Source: Lachnospiraceae bacterium
GTDB taxonomy: Bacteria > Bacillota > Clostridia > Lachnospirales > Lachnospiraceae
Direction of reading: 5' to 3'
NCBI GenBank assembly: GCA_021770755.1
Contig: JAETQI010000033.1
Coordinates: 1-49,795, forward strand
DNA length: 49,795 nucleotides
In this document: one piece after another, positions 16,710 to 26,284 of the stretch
Position numbering within the stretch: the stretch's first letter is position 1
How the letters are laid out: each line of letters starts with the position of its first letter
Made by a program: the position numbers and the translations under genes
Notes under the pieces: generated by a model
The model's database searches: none
What the model saw: the letters and a program-made list of their open reading frames with translations, nothing else
Told to the model about the DNA's origin: nothing

Positions 16710-17394
16710 TTTTTATCCTCCTAGTTTTTATCAGATTCATGACCGCCATGATCAGGAGCCCGCACACAAGTCCGCCCACGTGTGCCGCGTTGTCGACGCG
16801 CTCCGCCCTTGTGCCCGAGTAGATCATATAAACCACCACAAATACCATCTTCCCGACAGAGATGCTCTCATATCCATCCGGCACCACTCTGCCGTCAGCA
16901 TCAAGTATATCGACCTGTTCCGGCATGGCATCCGCCCCGCAGGAGCGTCTGCGCGACCTGCGGCCCATGTCACGGATGACAAGAAGGATAAACAGCGCGC
17001 CGATCAGCCCGAATATCGCGCCGCTGGCACCGACTGCATCGTAGATGTCTCCTGTCAGAACCGCATACAGCATGGAAAAAATGCCCGCGCCAAAGCCCGA
17101 CAGCAGATACAGCACCACAAACCGGATATGTCCGATGATCTGTTCCACCATCTGCCCCAGTCCGACCAGATAGATCATATTACTGACAATATGTTCGATA
17201 TCTGCATGCAAAAATATGGAAGTCACAAACCGGTAGTACTGTTTGTCCCCGAGAATCCTCTCCGCGTTCATGCTACCCATATTATACACCACTTCGCCCA
17301 TTTGTGTACACAAAATGTATCCGATAATGTTGACCGCCATGATCACCAGCGTGACCCAGTAACCGCGCCAGCCGTTCTCTCTTTGTCCCCCCAT
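16699..17394 (-). CDS. Rhomboid family intramembrane serine protease
   Basis: This 231-residue protein has six hydrophobic segments and the rhomboid catalytic dyad: Ser124 in GASGAIFG and His205 in AAHVGG. The first loop contains FLHADIEHIVSNM, the conserved HxxxxHxxxN motif. It cleaves membrane-anchored substrates within the bilayer. An unusual charged stretch of about 40 residues (141-180, including RRSRRRSCG) is inserted between the serine-bearing helix and the next one, facing the cytoplasm. The ribosome site is GAGAGGTGAGCG before the ATG. Confidence 0.95.
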   Translation of the reverse strand: MGGQRENGWRGYWVTLVIMAVNIIGYILCTQMGEVVYNMGSMNAERILGDKQYYRFVTSIFLHADIEHIVSNMIYLVGLGQMVEQIIGHIRFVVLYLLSGFGAGIFSMLYAVLTGDIYDAVGASGAIFGLIGALFILLVIRDMGRRSRRRSCGADAMPEQVDILDADGRVVPDGYESISVGKMVFVVVYMIYSGTRAERVDNAAHVGGLVCGLLIMAVMNLIKTRRIKSED

Positions 17395-17475
17395 CGCTCA
17401 CCTCTCCCATGTATGAGAAGTATACTGCATTACGGGAGTACTTGTCAATGGTAACAGTTCAGCCATCATCGGCTG

Positions 17476-17829
17476 TCAGGAAAACCGCAGGATCTTTTCC
17501 ATTGCTTTGCCTTTTGCCAGCTCGTCAACCAGCTTGTCGAGATATCGGATCTCCTGCATCAGCGGCTCTTCGATCTCCTCCACGCGCACGCCGCATACCA
17601 CGCCTTTGATCTGTTTTCTGTTCGGGTTCAGACAGGGCGCATTCCGAAAAAAATCCCCGTAGGGAACGGATCTCTCGACAGCGCCCTCGATCTCCTGCGT
17701 GCTGTATCCGGTCAGCCAGCAGATGATCTCGTCTACCTCTTCCTTCGTCCGCCCTTTTTTTTCCGCCTTGGCCACCAGCAACGGGTAGATTTTTTCAAAG
17801 CTCATTGCGTATACTTTTTCATGATCCAT
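17476..17829 (-). CDS. DUF2200 family protein
   Basis: Start is the ATG at 17829 with AGGAGAG seven bases ahead; an upstream extension to 17922 overlaps the previous gene and has no ribosome site. The 117-residue protein reads [42 protein letters not shown], a conserved pattern of DUF2200 proteins, and later [32 protein letters not shown]. It is soluble and small with no known reaction. It follows the adaptor genes on the same strand but after a gap of about 58 bases and could be transcribed separately. Confidence 0.85.
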   Translation of the reverse strand: MDHEKVYAMSFEKIYPLLVAKAEKKGRTKEEVDEIICWLTGYSTQEIEGAVERSVPYGDFFRNAPCLNPNRKQIKGVVCGVRVEEIEEPLMQEIRYLDKLVDELAKGKAMEKILRFS

Positions 17830-17887
17830 AACTGTACTCTCCTGTTCTTGTGAATATCTAAAATTATAGCACACTTTCCGTAAAAAG

Positions 17888-19438
17888 TTAAGAAACTGCC
17901 ACAAGAACCGTGTCTCCCTCAAAAAGCCCCTCTGTGATCTCTATATGGATCCCATCCGAAAAGCCTGTCGTTACATTTTTTTCAAAGATCCTTCCTTTGT
18001 GATCGCGCACTCTGACATACGTACGGCTGCCGTCTGTAAGGACGGCGCTTTTTGGCACATACAGCACTTTCTGTGTTTTGTCCGTCAAAAAGGTCGCTTC
18101 CCCTGTCATTCCTTCGCGGAGGGCCGACACGTCTCCCTGTACTGTCACGGTTACGTTATAACAGGTATCTGATGAAACGGATATCTGTGTGACCCTGCCT
18201 TCATACTTTTTTCCGGCGCATTCCGGAAAAGAGAGGCTGACTGCCTCGTCCATGTTTATGGCACGGTAGTCTTCTCCGCACAGTGGGATCTCCATCGTGA
18301 CAGCCGCTTCATCATGCAGTGTGACCAGCGTGTCATTTTTATTCAGAATGTCGCCCGCTTCCACCGCGATATCCGACAGGATGCCGCTTCGTCCCGAGAG
18401 CACACGGTTTTGCACGATATAGGCATCGAATGCACGGATATTGTTCAGGGCAGTCTGGTAGCGCTCCTTCGCCTCCTGCATCGCGCTGTCGAGGCTGACT
18501 GTCTGGATGTCGTACCGTTCCGGCGCCATTTCAGACGTATAGATCCTGGTGTCGCGCTCCATCTTCGCTGTCAGCTTCTCCCGCTCCAGATCCTGTATGG
18601 TCTGATGATAGGTGCGCACCGCCTGGTCGACCTCGTACAAGAGCGACTCATTTTCTTTCGTGAGGACTTCGATCTGTTCGTTGAGCTGTTCCACCATGTT
18701 TTGTGCCGTCTCCCTCGTGTTTTCATATACCGTATAATAATATGCATTCCTGTAGCGTTCACTGTAGTTTTCGTCCACTGCAGTCTGCGCATCCCGCAGA
18801 TATTTTTGCGCTTTTTCCAGCTCCTGCTGCAGCCGCGTCAGCTCCAGCAGGTTCTCGTTAACCTGTTCCTGTCTGCAGTCGACTGCTTCCTTTGCCTCAT
18901 CCGCCCTTTTCTGAAGCACGTCACACCTGCTGCTGTAGACTACGCCCGCATATTTTCCGTCCATCACCTCGCTGTCATAGCCCTGTGCTGCCTGCAGGCG
19001 CAGCTCCTTCTGCCTTGCCTCCAGCAGTTCACATTCCCTGTTCGTCTCGAGTATCTTTTGCTGCAGTGCACGCCTTGCACGAAGTGCGCTGTCCGCCGTT
19101 ACGCGAAAGAGTGCAGTCCCTTTTCGCACCTGCTGTCCCGCGCTGACAAGCACCTCCTCAACCTGCAGTGATACAGCCGGTTCATCAGCCAGATCATCCA
19201 CACCCAGCGCATTGAGATCCAGATCAAAAGTCTGCTTTGCCGACCCGACCGACAAGGTCGCCGTCTTTGTAACTCCAATGGTCAGTACGCCGTATTCTGC
19301 TGCGGCTTCGCGGTATAGCGCATCGCCCGCACTGTCGTCCCTGACATTATTTCTGATGATGCAAAACAGCATTGCAAAGATCAGTACGCCTATACCCGCA
19401 ACAGACGCAACTGTCATCATTAACTGTGATCGTTTCAT
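17888..19438 (-). CDS. HlyD-type membrane fusion (adaptor) protein
   Basis: This 516-residue protein has one N-terminal membrane segment (about residues 9-27), a long coiled coil (about 130-330, many Glu/Gln/Lys heptads) and a C-terminal beta-barrel with [20 protein letters not shown] and [20 protein letters not shown], typical of periplasmic or extracytoplasmic adaptors of the RND/MacA type. In Gram-positive bacteria such proteins work with ABC exporters. Its ATG overlaps the TGA of the upstream adaptor by four bases (ATGA), so the pair is translationally coupled. No permease or ATPase gene lies next to either one. Confidence 0.85.
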   Translation of the reverse strand: MKRSQLMMTVASVAGIGVLIFAMLFCIIRNNVRDDSAGDALYREAAAEYGVLTIGVTKTATLSVGSAKQTFDLDLNALGVDDLADEPAVSLQVEEVLVSAGQQVRKGTALFRVTADSALRARRALQQKILETNRECELLEARQKELRLQAAQGYDSEVMDGKYAGVVYSSRCDVLQKRADEAKEAVDCRQEQVNENLLELTRLQQELEKAQKYLRDAQTAVDENYSERYRNAYYYTVYENTRETAQNMVEQLNEQIEVLTKENESLLYEVDQAVRTYHQTIQDLEREKLTAKMERDTRIYTSEMAPERYDIQTVSLDSAMQEAKERYQTALNNIRAFDAYIVQNRVLSGRSGILSDIAVEAGDILNKNDTLVTLHDEAAVTMEIPLCGEDYRAINMDEAVSLSFPECAGKKYEGRVTQISVSSDTCYNVTVTVQGDVSALREGMTGEATFLTDKTQKVLYVPKSAVLTDGSRTYVRVRDHKGRIFEKNVTTGFSDGIHIEITEGLFEGDTVLVAVS

Positions 19439-21990
19439 TGTGTATCCTCTTTCCCGTCTTCACGGATCATACTGTCGTCATCTGCCACATATGACAACAG
19501 TTTTTCCACATCGTCCAGCCGGTCGCCTTCCCTGTATCCCACGGTTGTCACCAGCCCGCTCCCCGCGGCATGGATCGTACCGTCTCCCACAAACCGGTTA
19601 AAATCATCGAGCCTGCGCACCGCCTGTTCCAGCTCATCCTGTGCGCTTTGCACTGCTTTTTCCTTTATTTTTACAAGGCTTTCGTATCTGGCGTCTGCGG
19701 TCTCCCCCTCTGTCTCGGCTTTGCTGCGCGCCTGTTCCGCCGCCATCAGCTCGCGTTCCAGAAACTGCTGGTCCTGCAGGATCTCTTCCTGTATCGCATA
19801 TATTTGTTCCACCTTATCCGTGATCTGCCGGCTGGAATCTTCAAATTGATTCAAAAATGCTTCGTACGCCTCCCGCGCCGTCTGAAATGCCTGAGCGGCA
19901 TCGACCTGACTGGTCACGAAACGCTCCTTTGCGTTCTCCATCTGCTGCCTTGCCCTGTCGTACGCCTGCGCAAGCTCCGCCCTTTGTCTCTGATAGCCGT
20001 CATCTGTCAGTATCGTCTGGAGCTGATAGATCTCTGATAAAAGCGTTTCGATCTCGAGGAGTTTTGCTACCCTGCCGCTGTTTAGTCCTGCGATCGTGTT
20101 GTCGTACACTGTCTGTGACAACGCTTTGTCGAGCATGGCTTCATTGTGGGAGAGCCCTGCCGTCAGCACATCGATATGATAGTCTCCCTGTGCCTTCATC
20201 AGCGCCTTGTGCGCGTCAGACTGCGCACGGGTAAGCGCCTTTCTGACACTTTCCACACTATCCTGCGTAAAACGGCACACACTGTCTCCTTCGCTGATAT
20301 GCTGCCCCGCTTCCACATAGATCTCTGCAATCTGCAGCGTTTCTGCCGGCGTGCCCTCTGCTTCTGCCGGCATGTACAGTTCACAGCGCGCCAAATCATA
20401 CATCGGGTACGCTGCCCTGCGTCCGGCTGTCTCATATCCATCAGCACTGCACTGGACACTATCATCCTGCCCGTCCTCCCCCAAAACGACCGAGACAGTC
20501 TGACCGGCACCGACCGCACTGACATCGCCCACGAGGGTCACGATCACTGTACTGCACACCGGTGCTGTGACACCGGAGCCTGTTTCCGGCAGGATTGCTG
20601 TGATGATCCCATCATAGTTTTCGCTGTCCTGGATCACCACGCTCGCTGCTTCCCCTGCAGAAAGCTTTTCCGCGTTGTTCTTTGGTACGATCGTGGATAC
20701 GAACAGTTCCTCCGTGCCGTATGTCAGGATCGGATCGCCGCCCGCGATCTCCTGTCCTTTCTCCGCGCAAATGTCTACGATCGTCCCAGACCGCTCTGTA
20801 TACAGGCATCCATCCCCGAGCACTTCCTCAAACACTTCCTTATTTCTAACTGCCTTATCCCTTGCATCTTTCAGCCGCTCCAGCTCATCGGCAAGGCTGA
20901 TCAGGGCGATATCATAGTCATTTTTTGCTGTCTGCCCCTTCGCCACGGTCAGCTCGCACAACGTCTTTGCCCGAAAACTGCCCTTCTGCCGCTCGATCTG
21001 TGCATCCGCAAGGCGCTGCTGTGCCTGCTCAGACTGATTGAGCAATTTCTGGAGTTTCAACCCGGCTCCCTCGATCTCGCACTGATACGCCTGTTTCGCC
21101 TCTTCGTACTCCTGTTTTGCCTCTGCGGCTTCCTCCTGCAGCAGAGCGATCGCCCCGAGGATCCACTGGCGGTCGTTCTGCCCCGCGCGCGGCTTGTCCC
21201 CGCTCCCGGACATCTGCGCAAGCTCCTCCTGTGTCACCCCGTAATATCTGCTGCGCTGCGTACATAGGTCATATGCCTCCTCGTAGGCTTTTTTCAGCTT
21301 TCCAACCTGATAGTCCTCGTAAAACGTATCGTTCTCTACCGCAAGGTAATACGCATTGTACGCCGCCTGCGCCTGTTCGCAGTCTTTCTCTGCCCTGATA
21401 AGCTGCATTTCGAGCTGTGTCAGTGTATCCTGATAAACCTGCGGCGCATACTCCGCCTCGAGCGCTGCCGTATCCCATACATATTTTGCCTGTATCTTGT
21501 CCTCCCCGCTCGAGATCACCCTGCTCCGATAGGCAGACTCCGTATCCTGCACGGTCCGCTCCAGCTCCGCGCGCGCTTTGTTGATGCTGTCGTCCGTAAA
21601 CCTGATATAAGGCTCTCCTGCTTCCACTGTATCTCCTGGCAAGAGGTATATGTCCTCCACACAGAGGCTGCTATCCTCCAGAAAATCAATGGCAAAATTT
21701 ACGGTATCGGCTCCCACCCCCGTCACTCCTGTTGCTGTGACGGCATTGCCGCTTCCGTATGGGGACATTTCTGTATCTGCGCTGTCCGGACGCATCTTCT
21801 GACGATCAGGGCGTATCAAAAAATACCATAAACTGCCTGCTGCCAGAATGATGATCAATGATGCGGTTCCGATTATTTTCCATTCATGGATCCTACGTTT
21901 TTTCAATGCTGTTTCTGCCTCACTTTCACGCTGCCCTTTTCTCTCATTTTTTCCAATGCTGTCTTTTTTATGAATCGACCCAAATTCCAA
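19435..21990 (-). CDS. Large double HlyD-type adaptor protein
   Basis: This 851-residue protein has a charged cytoplasmic start, one membrane segment (about residues 39-58) and what look like two adaptor modules in tandem. The first has a lipoyl-like half (DIYLLPGDTVEAGEPYIRF), a coiled coil and its return strand (SGTIVDICAEKGQEIAGGDPIL). The second repeats the pattern (EIYVEAGQHISEGDSVCRF, then a second coiled coil and GSGLVTTVGYREGDRLDD). The frame has no ATG near its start; TTG at 21990 is the longest choice and lacks a ribosome site, so the start is uncertain. It is coupled to the next adaptor gene. Confidence 0.8.
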   Translation of the reverse strand: MEFGSIHKKDSIGKNERKGQRESEAETALKKRRIHEWKIIGTASLIIILAAGSLWYFLIRPDRQKMRPDSADTEMSPYGSGNAVTATGVTGVGADTVNFAIDFLEDSSLCVEDIYLLPGDTVEAGEPYIRFTDDSINKARAELERTVQDTESAYRSRVISSGEDKIQAKYVWDTAALEAEYAPQVYQDTLTQLEMQLIRAEKDCEQAQAAYNAYYLAVENDTFYEDYQVGKLKKAYEEAYDLCTQRSRYYGVTQEELAQMSGSGDKPRAGQNDRQWILGAIALLQEEAAEAKQEYEEAKQAYQCEIEGAGLKLQKLLNQSEQAQQRLADAQIERQKGSFRAKTLCELTVAKGQTAKNDYDIALISLADELERLKDARDKAVRNKEVFEEVLGDGCLYTERSGTIVDICAEKGQEIAGGDPILTYGTEELFVSTIVPKNNAEKLSAGEAASVVIQDSENYDGIITAILPETGSGVTAPVCSTVIVTLVGDVSAVGAGQTVSVVLGEDGQDDSVQCSADGYETAGRRAAYPMYDLARCELYMPAEAEGTPAETLQIAEIYVEAGQHISEGDSVCRFTQDSVESVRKALTRAQSDAHKALMKAQGDYHIDVLTAGLSHNEAMLDKALSQTVYDNTIAGLNSGRVAKLLEIETLLSEIYQLQTILTDDGYQRQRAELAQAYDRARQQMENAKERFVTSQVDAAQAFQTAREAYEAFLNQFEDSSRQITDKVEQIYAIQEEILQDQQFLERELMAAEQARSKAETEGETADARYESLVKIKEKAVQSAQDELEQAVRRLDDFNRFVGDGTIHAAGSGLVTTVGYREGDRLDDVEKLLSYVADDDSMIREDGKEDTQ

Positions 21991-22043
21991 ATTAATGTTG
22001 TGCTATTTTTTACATTTGGGCAATATTTCTGTTTTTTTGTGTT

Positions 22044-22191
22044 ATACTCACGACAGATGAAATCTGCCGTGAGTATCGCGCCAGCCGCAGCCACGAAGTG
22101 GCATATTTCCTTATGCGGCTGTGCGCATCACATTATACTGAACGGTCAGTCTTTTCGACCGCCAGTATATAATCGCAGATACAGACGTCTG
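22044..22191. repeat. Cluster of four palindromes upstream of the Rpn-family gene
   Basis: Four inverted repeats follow each other within 150 bases: ATACTCACGACAGAT with its complement (22044-22076, one mismatch), a nested stem GCGCCAGCCGCA...TGCGGCTG(T)GCGC (22078-22126) enclosing a small stem GCCAC-GAA-GTGGC, a third with TATACTG arms (22134-22169), and the short CAGACGTCTG (22182-22191). The last lies in the untranslated leader of the next gene. They could form a structured 5' leader or be a REP-like element. Confidence 0.75.
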
Positions 22192-22219
22192 AATATCAAT
22201 ACATACAGGAGAATACTAC

Positions 22220-23263
22220 ATGAAGAACAACACATCTTTTCTGCCGGAGCTTCAAAATGCTTCTGGCCCTTTTGATTACCCGCTGACCAACGACTATATG
22301 TTCCGCTCTCTGTGCCAGAAGAGTAACAAGGCACTAAAAGGACTGCTGAGCGCGCTGCTCCGTATCCCGCCGGAACAGATCCGCTCTGTCGTGATCACCA
22401 ACCCGATCGTCGTGGGGGAGGCATGCCCTGACAAGGAATTCCGCCTCGACGTGCGCGTTGAGCTGAATGGAAACGCGGTCATCAACATAGAAATGCAGGT
22501 AGCCAATCTGCACGACTGGCCGGAGCGATCCATCAGCTACCTGTGCCGTATATTTGACAATCTCTCCCACGGTGACAAGTACATCGCTGTCAGACCTGCC
22601 GTACACATCAGCATCCTGGACTTTACTTTATTTCCAGATCACCCATCCTTCTATTCGTGCAACAAATTGATGGATGAAAAAAATCATCACGTTTATAGTG
22701 GAAAATTCGCCCTGAATGTGTTAGATTTAAATCAGGCAGATCTGGCAACTGACGAGGACAGGGCGTGGAAACTCGACTACTGGGCTCGTCTATTCAAAGC
22801 AACTACATGGGAGGAGATTAAAATGATCGCAACAGATAATGAATATCTGCAGGAAGCATCGAATACCCTGTTTGATCTCAATGCTGATTTTAATGTCCGG
22901 GAACGCTGTCGTAACCGCGAAGAATACTACAATGTTCTCAGAACATTTGAGGATGAGATTGATAGTGCGAAAGAGGAATTGGCTCGATCGAAGGCGGAGC
23001 TGGATAGGTCAAAGAATGAGCTGGCTCGGTCGAAGAATGAATTGGCACAGTCGAAGAATGAATTAGCGCAGTCGAAGAATGAATTGGCGCAATCCAGTGA
23101 TATGCTGACGCAGGTCAACAATGAATTGACTCGGTCGAAGAATGAATTGGCGCAGTCGAAGAATGAATTGGCGCAATCCAGTGATATGCTGGCGCAAAAA
23201 GATTTGGAGATTGAAAAACTGCGGGCAGAGATTGCCCGGCTGCGATCTGATCAGAACGCATAA
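22220..23263 (+). CDS. Rpn family recombination-promoting nuclease-like protein with heptad-repeat tail
   Basis: Residues 1-240 are a PD-(D/E)XK nuclease-like domain of the Rpn/'putative transposase' family: FDYPLTNDYMFRSLCQ at the start, then DKEFRLDVRVELNGNAVINIEMQV, which holds the Asp and the E-x-Q of the active site. Rpn proteins of E. coli are DNA endonucleases that raise recombination. The last 100 residues are a coiled coil of about eleven heptads based on SKNELAQ and related units, encoded by 21-base tandem repeats. ACAGGAG gives a good ribosome site. The gene stands alone, behind a palindrome cluster and followed by a strong hairpin. Confidence 0.85.
   Translation: MKNNTSFLPELQNASGPFDYPLTNDYMFRSLCQKSNKALKGLLSALLRIPPEQIRSVVITNPIVVGEACPDKEFRLDVRVELNGNAVINIEMQVANLHDWPERSISYLCRIFDNLSHGDKYIAVRPAVHISILDFTLFPDHPSFYSCNKLMDEKNHHVYSGKFALNVLDLNQADLATDEDRAWKLDYWARLFKATTWEEIKMIATDNEYLQEASNTLFDLNADFNVRERCRNREEYYNVLRTFEDEIDSAKEELARSKAELDRSKNELARSKNELAQSKNELAQSKNELAQSSDMLTQVNNELTRSKNELAQSKNELAQSSDMLAQKDLEIEKLRAEIARLRSDQNA
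22967..23197 (+). repeat. 21-bp tandem repeats encoding heptads
   Basis: Eleven consecutive 21-base units encode AKEELAR, SKAELDR, SKNELAR, three SKNELAQ, SSDMLTQ, VNNELTR, two SKNELAQ and SSDMLAQ. A higher-order unit (SKNELAQ-SKNELAQ-SSDML) occurs twice, so growth by unequal exchange is visible. Copy-number change would keep the frame and alter only coiled-coil length. Confidence 0.9.
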
Positions 23264-23269
23264 CAGCAG

Positions 23270-23304
23270 CCGGCAGCCTGTGCGTTCACGCTGCAGGCTG
23301 CCGG
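23270..23304. terminator. Strong hairpin after the Rpn-family gene
   Basis: CCGGCAGCCTG and CAGGCTGCCGG are perfect 11-base arms around a 13-base loop, between two convergent genes. There is no clear T run, so it may be a terminator aided by Rho or an RNA-stabilising stem. Confidence 0.6.
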
Positions 23305-23343
23305 TATGCAGCAATCAGATCTTTATATCCTATAGTACATCTC

Positions 23344-24168
23344 CTACCGCACATACTTCGGTGCCACGCCGAACTTCTTTTTGAATGCGCGGCTGAGATG
23401 GAACTCATCATAAAATCCAAAGTTGACAGCGGTCTCGCGCAGTGTGATCTCCGCATTATTCTGCAGGGCCTGGTACACCATATCCAGCTTCTGCTCCATC
23501 TGCCATGCGTAAAAGGTCTTATGATATACAATCTTAAACCGTTTATTCAGGGTTTTCTCACTGACGTTAAACTTCCGGGCGATATCCGACACCGAATAAA
23601 ATATTTCAGGATTTGACCGCAAAAACCGTGCGATCCCGTTGACAAAAACACAGTACTGCGTGTTGACCGCTGCTGCCGATTCCTGCTCGCTGATCTCACA
23701 CAGCAGCAGGTCAAACAGACACGAAAGCCTGTTTGGCCTGTGTATCGCTTCCCGCCAGTAGACTGCGATCATCTCTGAGAAATATCTGCTGATCTCAATA
23801 GGGCTGCTGCAGTGAATGACTGTCGGCAGAACAACAAAATCTTCATCTGTCCCGTCCTCCGCAGCCTCTGCTGCATGATCGCCCGGCACAGCTTCCACAT
23901 GCAGATACATGTTGCGTGAATTAGGGCTGCACAGCCGTGTCCCATAATGATGCACCTGCGCGGGCAGAATGACCAGATCACCCTTTTGGATCGGATAGGT
24001 CTCACTGTCAGCGCCGTTTTCCAGTGTGATCTCCCAGTCTCCATCCAGTATGTACAGAAAGTCGTGCTGCCGCATGACACGGTTCGGGTGCAGAATGGGA
24101 TTGACATATGTATTGTAATTTGCCTCCACGATCCTGCGCTGCGCAGACAGTTCAAACTTATAATCCAT
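23344..24168 (-). CDS. AraC family transcriptional regulator
   Basis: Start is placed at MDYKFELSAQRR (ATG at 24168), with GGAGGGG just ahead. The N-terminal half has a cupin-like ligand domain (HDFLYILDGDWEITLENG, GDLVILPAQVHHYGTRL). The C-terminal half has the two helix-turn-helix motifs of AraC proteins: YSVSDIARKFNVSEKTLNKRFK and ITLRETAVNFGFYDEFHLSRAFKKKFGVAP. It lies about 100 bases past the GH127 gene on the same strand, so it most likely responds to an arabinose-containing sugar and controls that enzyme. Confidence 0.9.
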   Translation of the reverse strand: MDYKFELSAQRRIVEANYNTYVNPILHPNRVMRQHDFLYILDGDWEITLENGADSETYPIQKGDLVILPAQVHHYGTRLCSPNSRNMYLHVEAVPGDHAAEAAEDGTDEDFVVLPTVIHCSSPIEISRYFSEMIAVYWREAIHRPNRLSCLFDLLLCEISEQESAAAVNTQYCVFVNGIARFLRSNPEIFYSVSDIARKFNVSEKTLNKRFKIVYHKTFYAWQMEQKLDMVYQALQNNAEITLRETAVNFGFYDEFHLSRAFKKKFGVAPKYVR

Positions 24169-24271
24169 CATACCCCTCCATATCCTGCATGAACTGTTTC
24201 TATCTATACCACTATACCACAAGTCATGCCGCAATGTAAGGAGCTGCGGGAAAATCGATGAGGCTTTTCTG

Positions 24272-26284
24272 TCAGATCCGCGTCCAGACCTGCATTTCTC
24301 CCTCTCCTCTGTTTGCCCACGCGTAATAGGGAATCCATGTCATGGTTACAAGCTCGTATGCTGTCTTCGTATGGGCAAAGTACAGCTTCTGATCCTGCAC
24401 TTTTTGCCGGCGCCACCCCTGCGCCCTGACCACAGTCACCGATTCCCCGGCAATCTGTCTCTCCTCTGTCTCAAACAGCGCATTCCCGTCCATTTTCAAA
24501 AGGTGCAGATCCTTGCCATTGTCCGCCTCCTCCAGACAGTAAACGACCGGCCCCCGCTGTACAGCCGCCTTTCCGATCGTCTCGCGCACTCTGGGATCCG
24601 CCTCGACCACCTGTACCTCCATTGGAAATTCGATCTGTATGGTATCTGTTCTCCACACTTTCGTAACATACAGATAACCGTTCTTTTCCCCAGTGTCGGC
24701 ATCGTCGATACCTGTAACTTTGTAATGTGAACACCAGTCCGGTATGCGCAGTGCGACCGTAAAAGTCTCTGCCGTCTCACATTCGATCCTGATACGGACA
24801 TTTCCGTTCCATGGAAAACCAGACTGGATATCCATCTTCACTGTGCCGGACTGCAACTGCTTCTCCATCTGGATCCCCATATACAGATGCACAAATACTG
24901 TGTCCGATGTCTCGGTGAACGCGTACGATCCGATCGAGCTGATCAGCCTTGCGAGATTCGGAGGGCAGCAGGCGCAGCCGAACCATTTCTGCCGAACCGG
25001 TTTCACATGCTCCTTGCGGCTGTCCTTATGGCACGCCTCCGGAAGCACTTCCAGCGGATTCACATAGAAAAAGCTGGTTCCCTCAAGTCCCATGCCGCCC
25101 AGGACGATGTTGTAGAGCTCGCGCTCCATGACGTCCGCATACTTTGAATCAGAACGCATTCTCAACATTCTCTGCGCAAAGAAGATCATTCCGATGGACG
25201 CGCACGTCTCCGCGTACGCCGTGTCATTTGGCAGATCGTAGGCAAAGGAAAATGCCTCGCCCATATGCGTACCGCCGATCCCGCCGGTAATGTACATCTT
25301 CGTCTGTGTGATATCGTCCCAGAGCCGTTCGCAGGCTGCCCGCAGCGCATCGTCTTCAGTCAGCCTTGCAAAATCCGCCATTCCCGAGTAGAGATAGACA
25401 GCCCTCACCGCATGTCCCATCGCCTCGGACTGTTCCCGCACTGGCAGATGCGCCTGATGATACTGATAGCGCAGCTCCTCCTGCTGATCCGCATTCACAG
25501 GATGCTCTGTATCAAAATAGTACGGTTTTTTACCTCTCTCATTGACAAAATACAATCCCAGCCCGCGGTATTTCTCCTCCCCCGTGACCTCATACAGCTT
25601 TGCCAGTGCCATCTCCGCGATCTCATGTCCCGGATATCCATGCAGTTTTCCTTCCTCCGGACCGATGTGCGCCGCAACACAGTCCGCATACCGGCACGCT
25701 GCATTCAGCAGCCTGTTCTTGCCTGTAGCCTGGTAATACGCGACCGCCCCCTCGATCAGATGTCCCAGACAGTACAGCTCATGGTGGTCGCGCAGGTTTG
25801 TGAAGCGTTTGCTAATATCATTGATGATATAAAAGGTATCCAGATATCCGTCTGGCTGCTGGGCGCGGCACACGGTCTCGATCGCCTCGTCGGCAACTGC
25901 CTCCAGTTCCGGATCCGGATACTGATGCAGGATATACGCCACCGCCTCGATCCATTTCGCAAAATCACTGTCCTGAAATACAAAGCCATAAAACTTCTGC
26001 TCCGGCATCTTCGGATCTTCCGGCCAGACACAGAAACCGTTCGTCGTGTAGACCGGCTGTACATAGTCTGCCTGCTGCGCGCGCTTCTGGTTGATCGCAC
26101 CTGCCACCTTGAAATTATGCATACAATAACTGGGCTGTGCGTCCGCCACCCTGTCATTGAGCGCCTCCCACTGATACGGGATCACGGTGTCGCGCACCAG
26201 CCCGATCTCCCTTTTCCAGAAAGCATCTGTGACCTGAACCCTGTCCAGACCGACTCCGTTTGAAAATTTCTGACTCTCCATCAC
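24272..26284 (-). CDS. GH127 beta-L-arabinofuranosidase
   Basis: This 670-residue cytoplasmic protein has the (alpha/alpha)6 GH127 (formerly DUF1680) layout. Landmarks are DAFWKREIGLVRDTVIPYQWEALND at the N-terminus, YITGGIGGTHMGEAF in the middle, the acidic MERELYNIVLGGMGLEG, and KWFGCACCPPNLARLISSIGSY, whose paired cysteines in characterised members bind zinc and include the nucleophile. Known members remove beta-L-arabinofuranose from plant hydroxyproline-linked glycans. There is no signal peptide, so short oligosaccharides must be imported first. GGAAGGG precedes the ATG. The AraC regulator follows it. Confidence 0.9.
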   Translation of the reverse strand: MMESQKFSNGVGLDRVQVTDAFWKREIGLVRDTVIPYQWEALNDRVADAQPSYCMHNFKVAGAINQKRAQQADYVQPVYTTNGFCVWPEDPKMPEQKFYGFVFQDSDFAKWIEAVAYILHQYPDPELEAVADEAIETVCRAQQPDGYLDTFYIINDISKRFTNLRDHHELYCLGHLIEGAVAYYQATGKNRLLNAACRYADCVAAHIGPEEGKLHGYPGHEIAEMALAKLYEVTGEEKYRGLGLYFVNERGKKPYYFDTEHPVNADQQEELRYQYHQAHLPVREQSEAMGHAVRAVYLYSGMADFARLTEDDALRAACERLWDDITQTKMYITGGIGGTHMGEAFSFAYDLPNDTAYAETCASIGMIFFAQRMLRMRSDSKYADVMERELYNIVLGGMGLEGTSFFYVNPLEVLPEACHKDSRKEHVKPVRQKWFGCACCPPNLARLISSIGSYAFTETSDTVFVHLYMGIQMEKQLQSGTVKMDIQSGFPWNGNVRIRIECETAETFTVALRIPDWCSHYKVTGIDDADTGEKNGYLYVTKVWRTDTIQIEFPMEVQVVEADPRVRETIGKAAVQRGPVVYCLEEADNGKDLHLLKMDGNALFETEERQIAGESVTVVRAQGWRRQKVQDQKLYFAHTKTAYELVTMTWIPYYAWANRGEGEMQVWTRI

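Noticed and set aside
20146-21267. Plus-strand open frame of 373 codons
   Set aside because: It is antisense to the large adaptor gene, cysteine- and arginine-rich, and has no ribosome site or known motif.
22967-23197. Tandem 21-bp units considered as a CRISPR array
   Set aside because: There are no unique spacers, the repeats are contiguous and in frame, and they encode a coiled coil.
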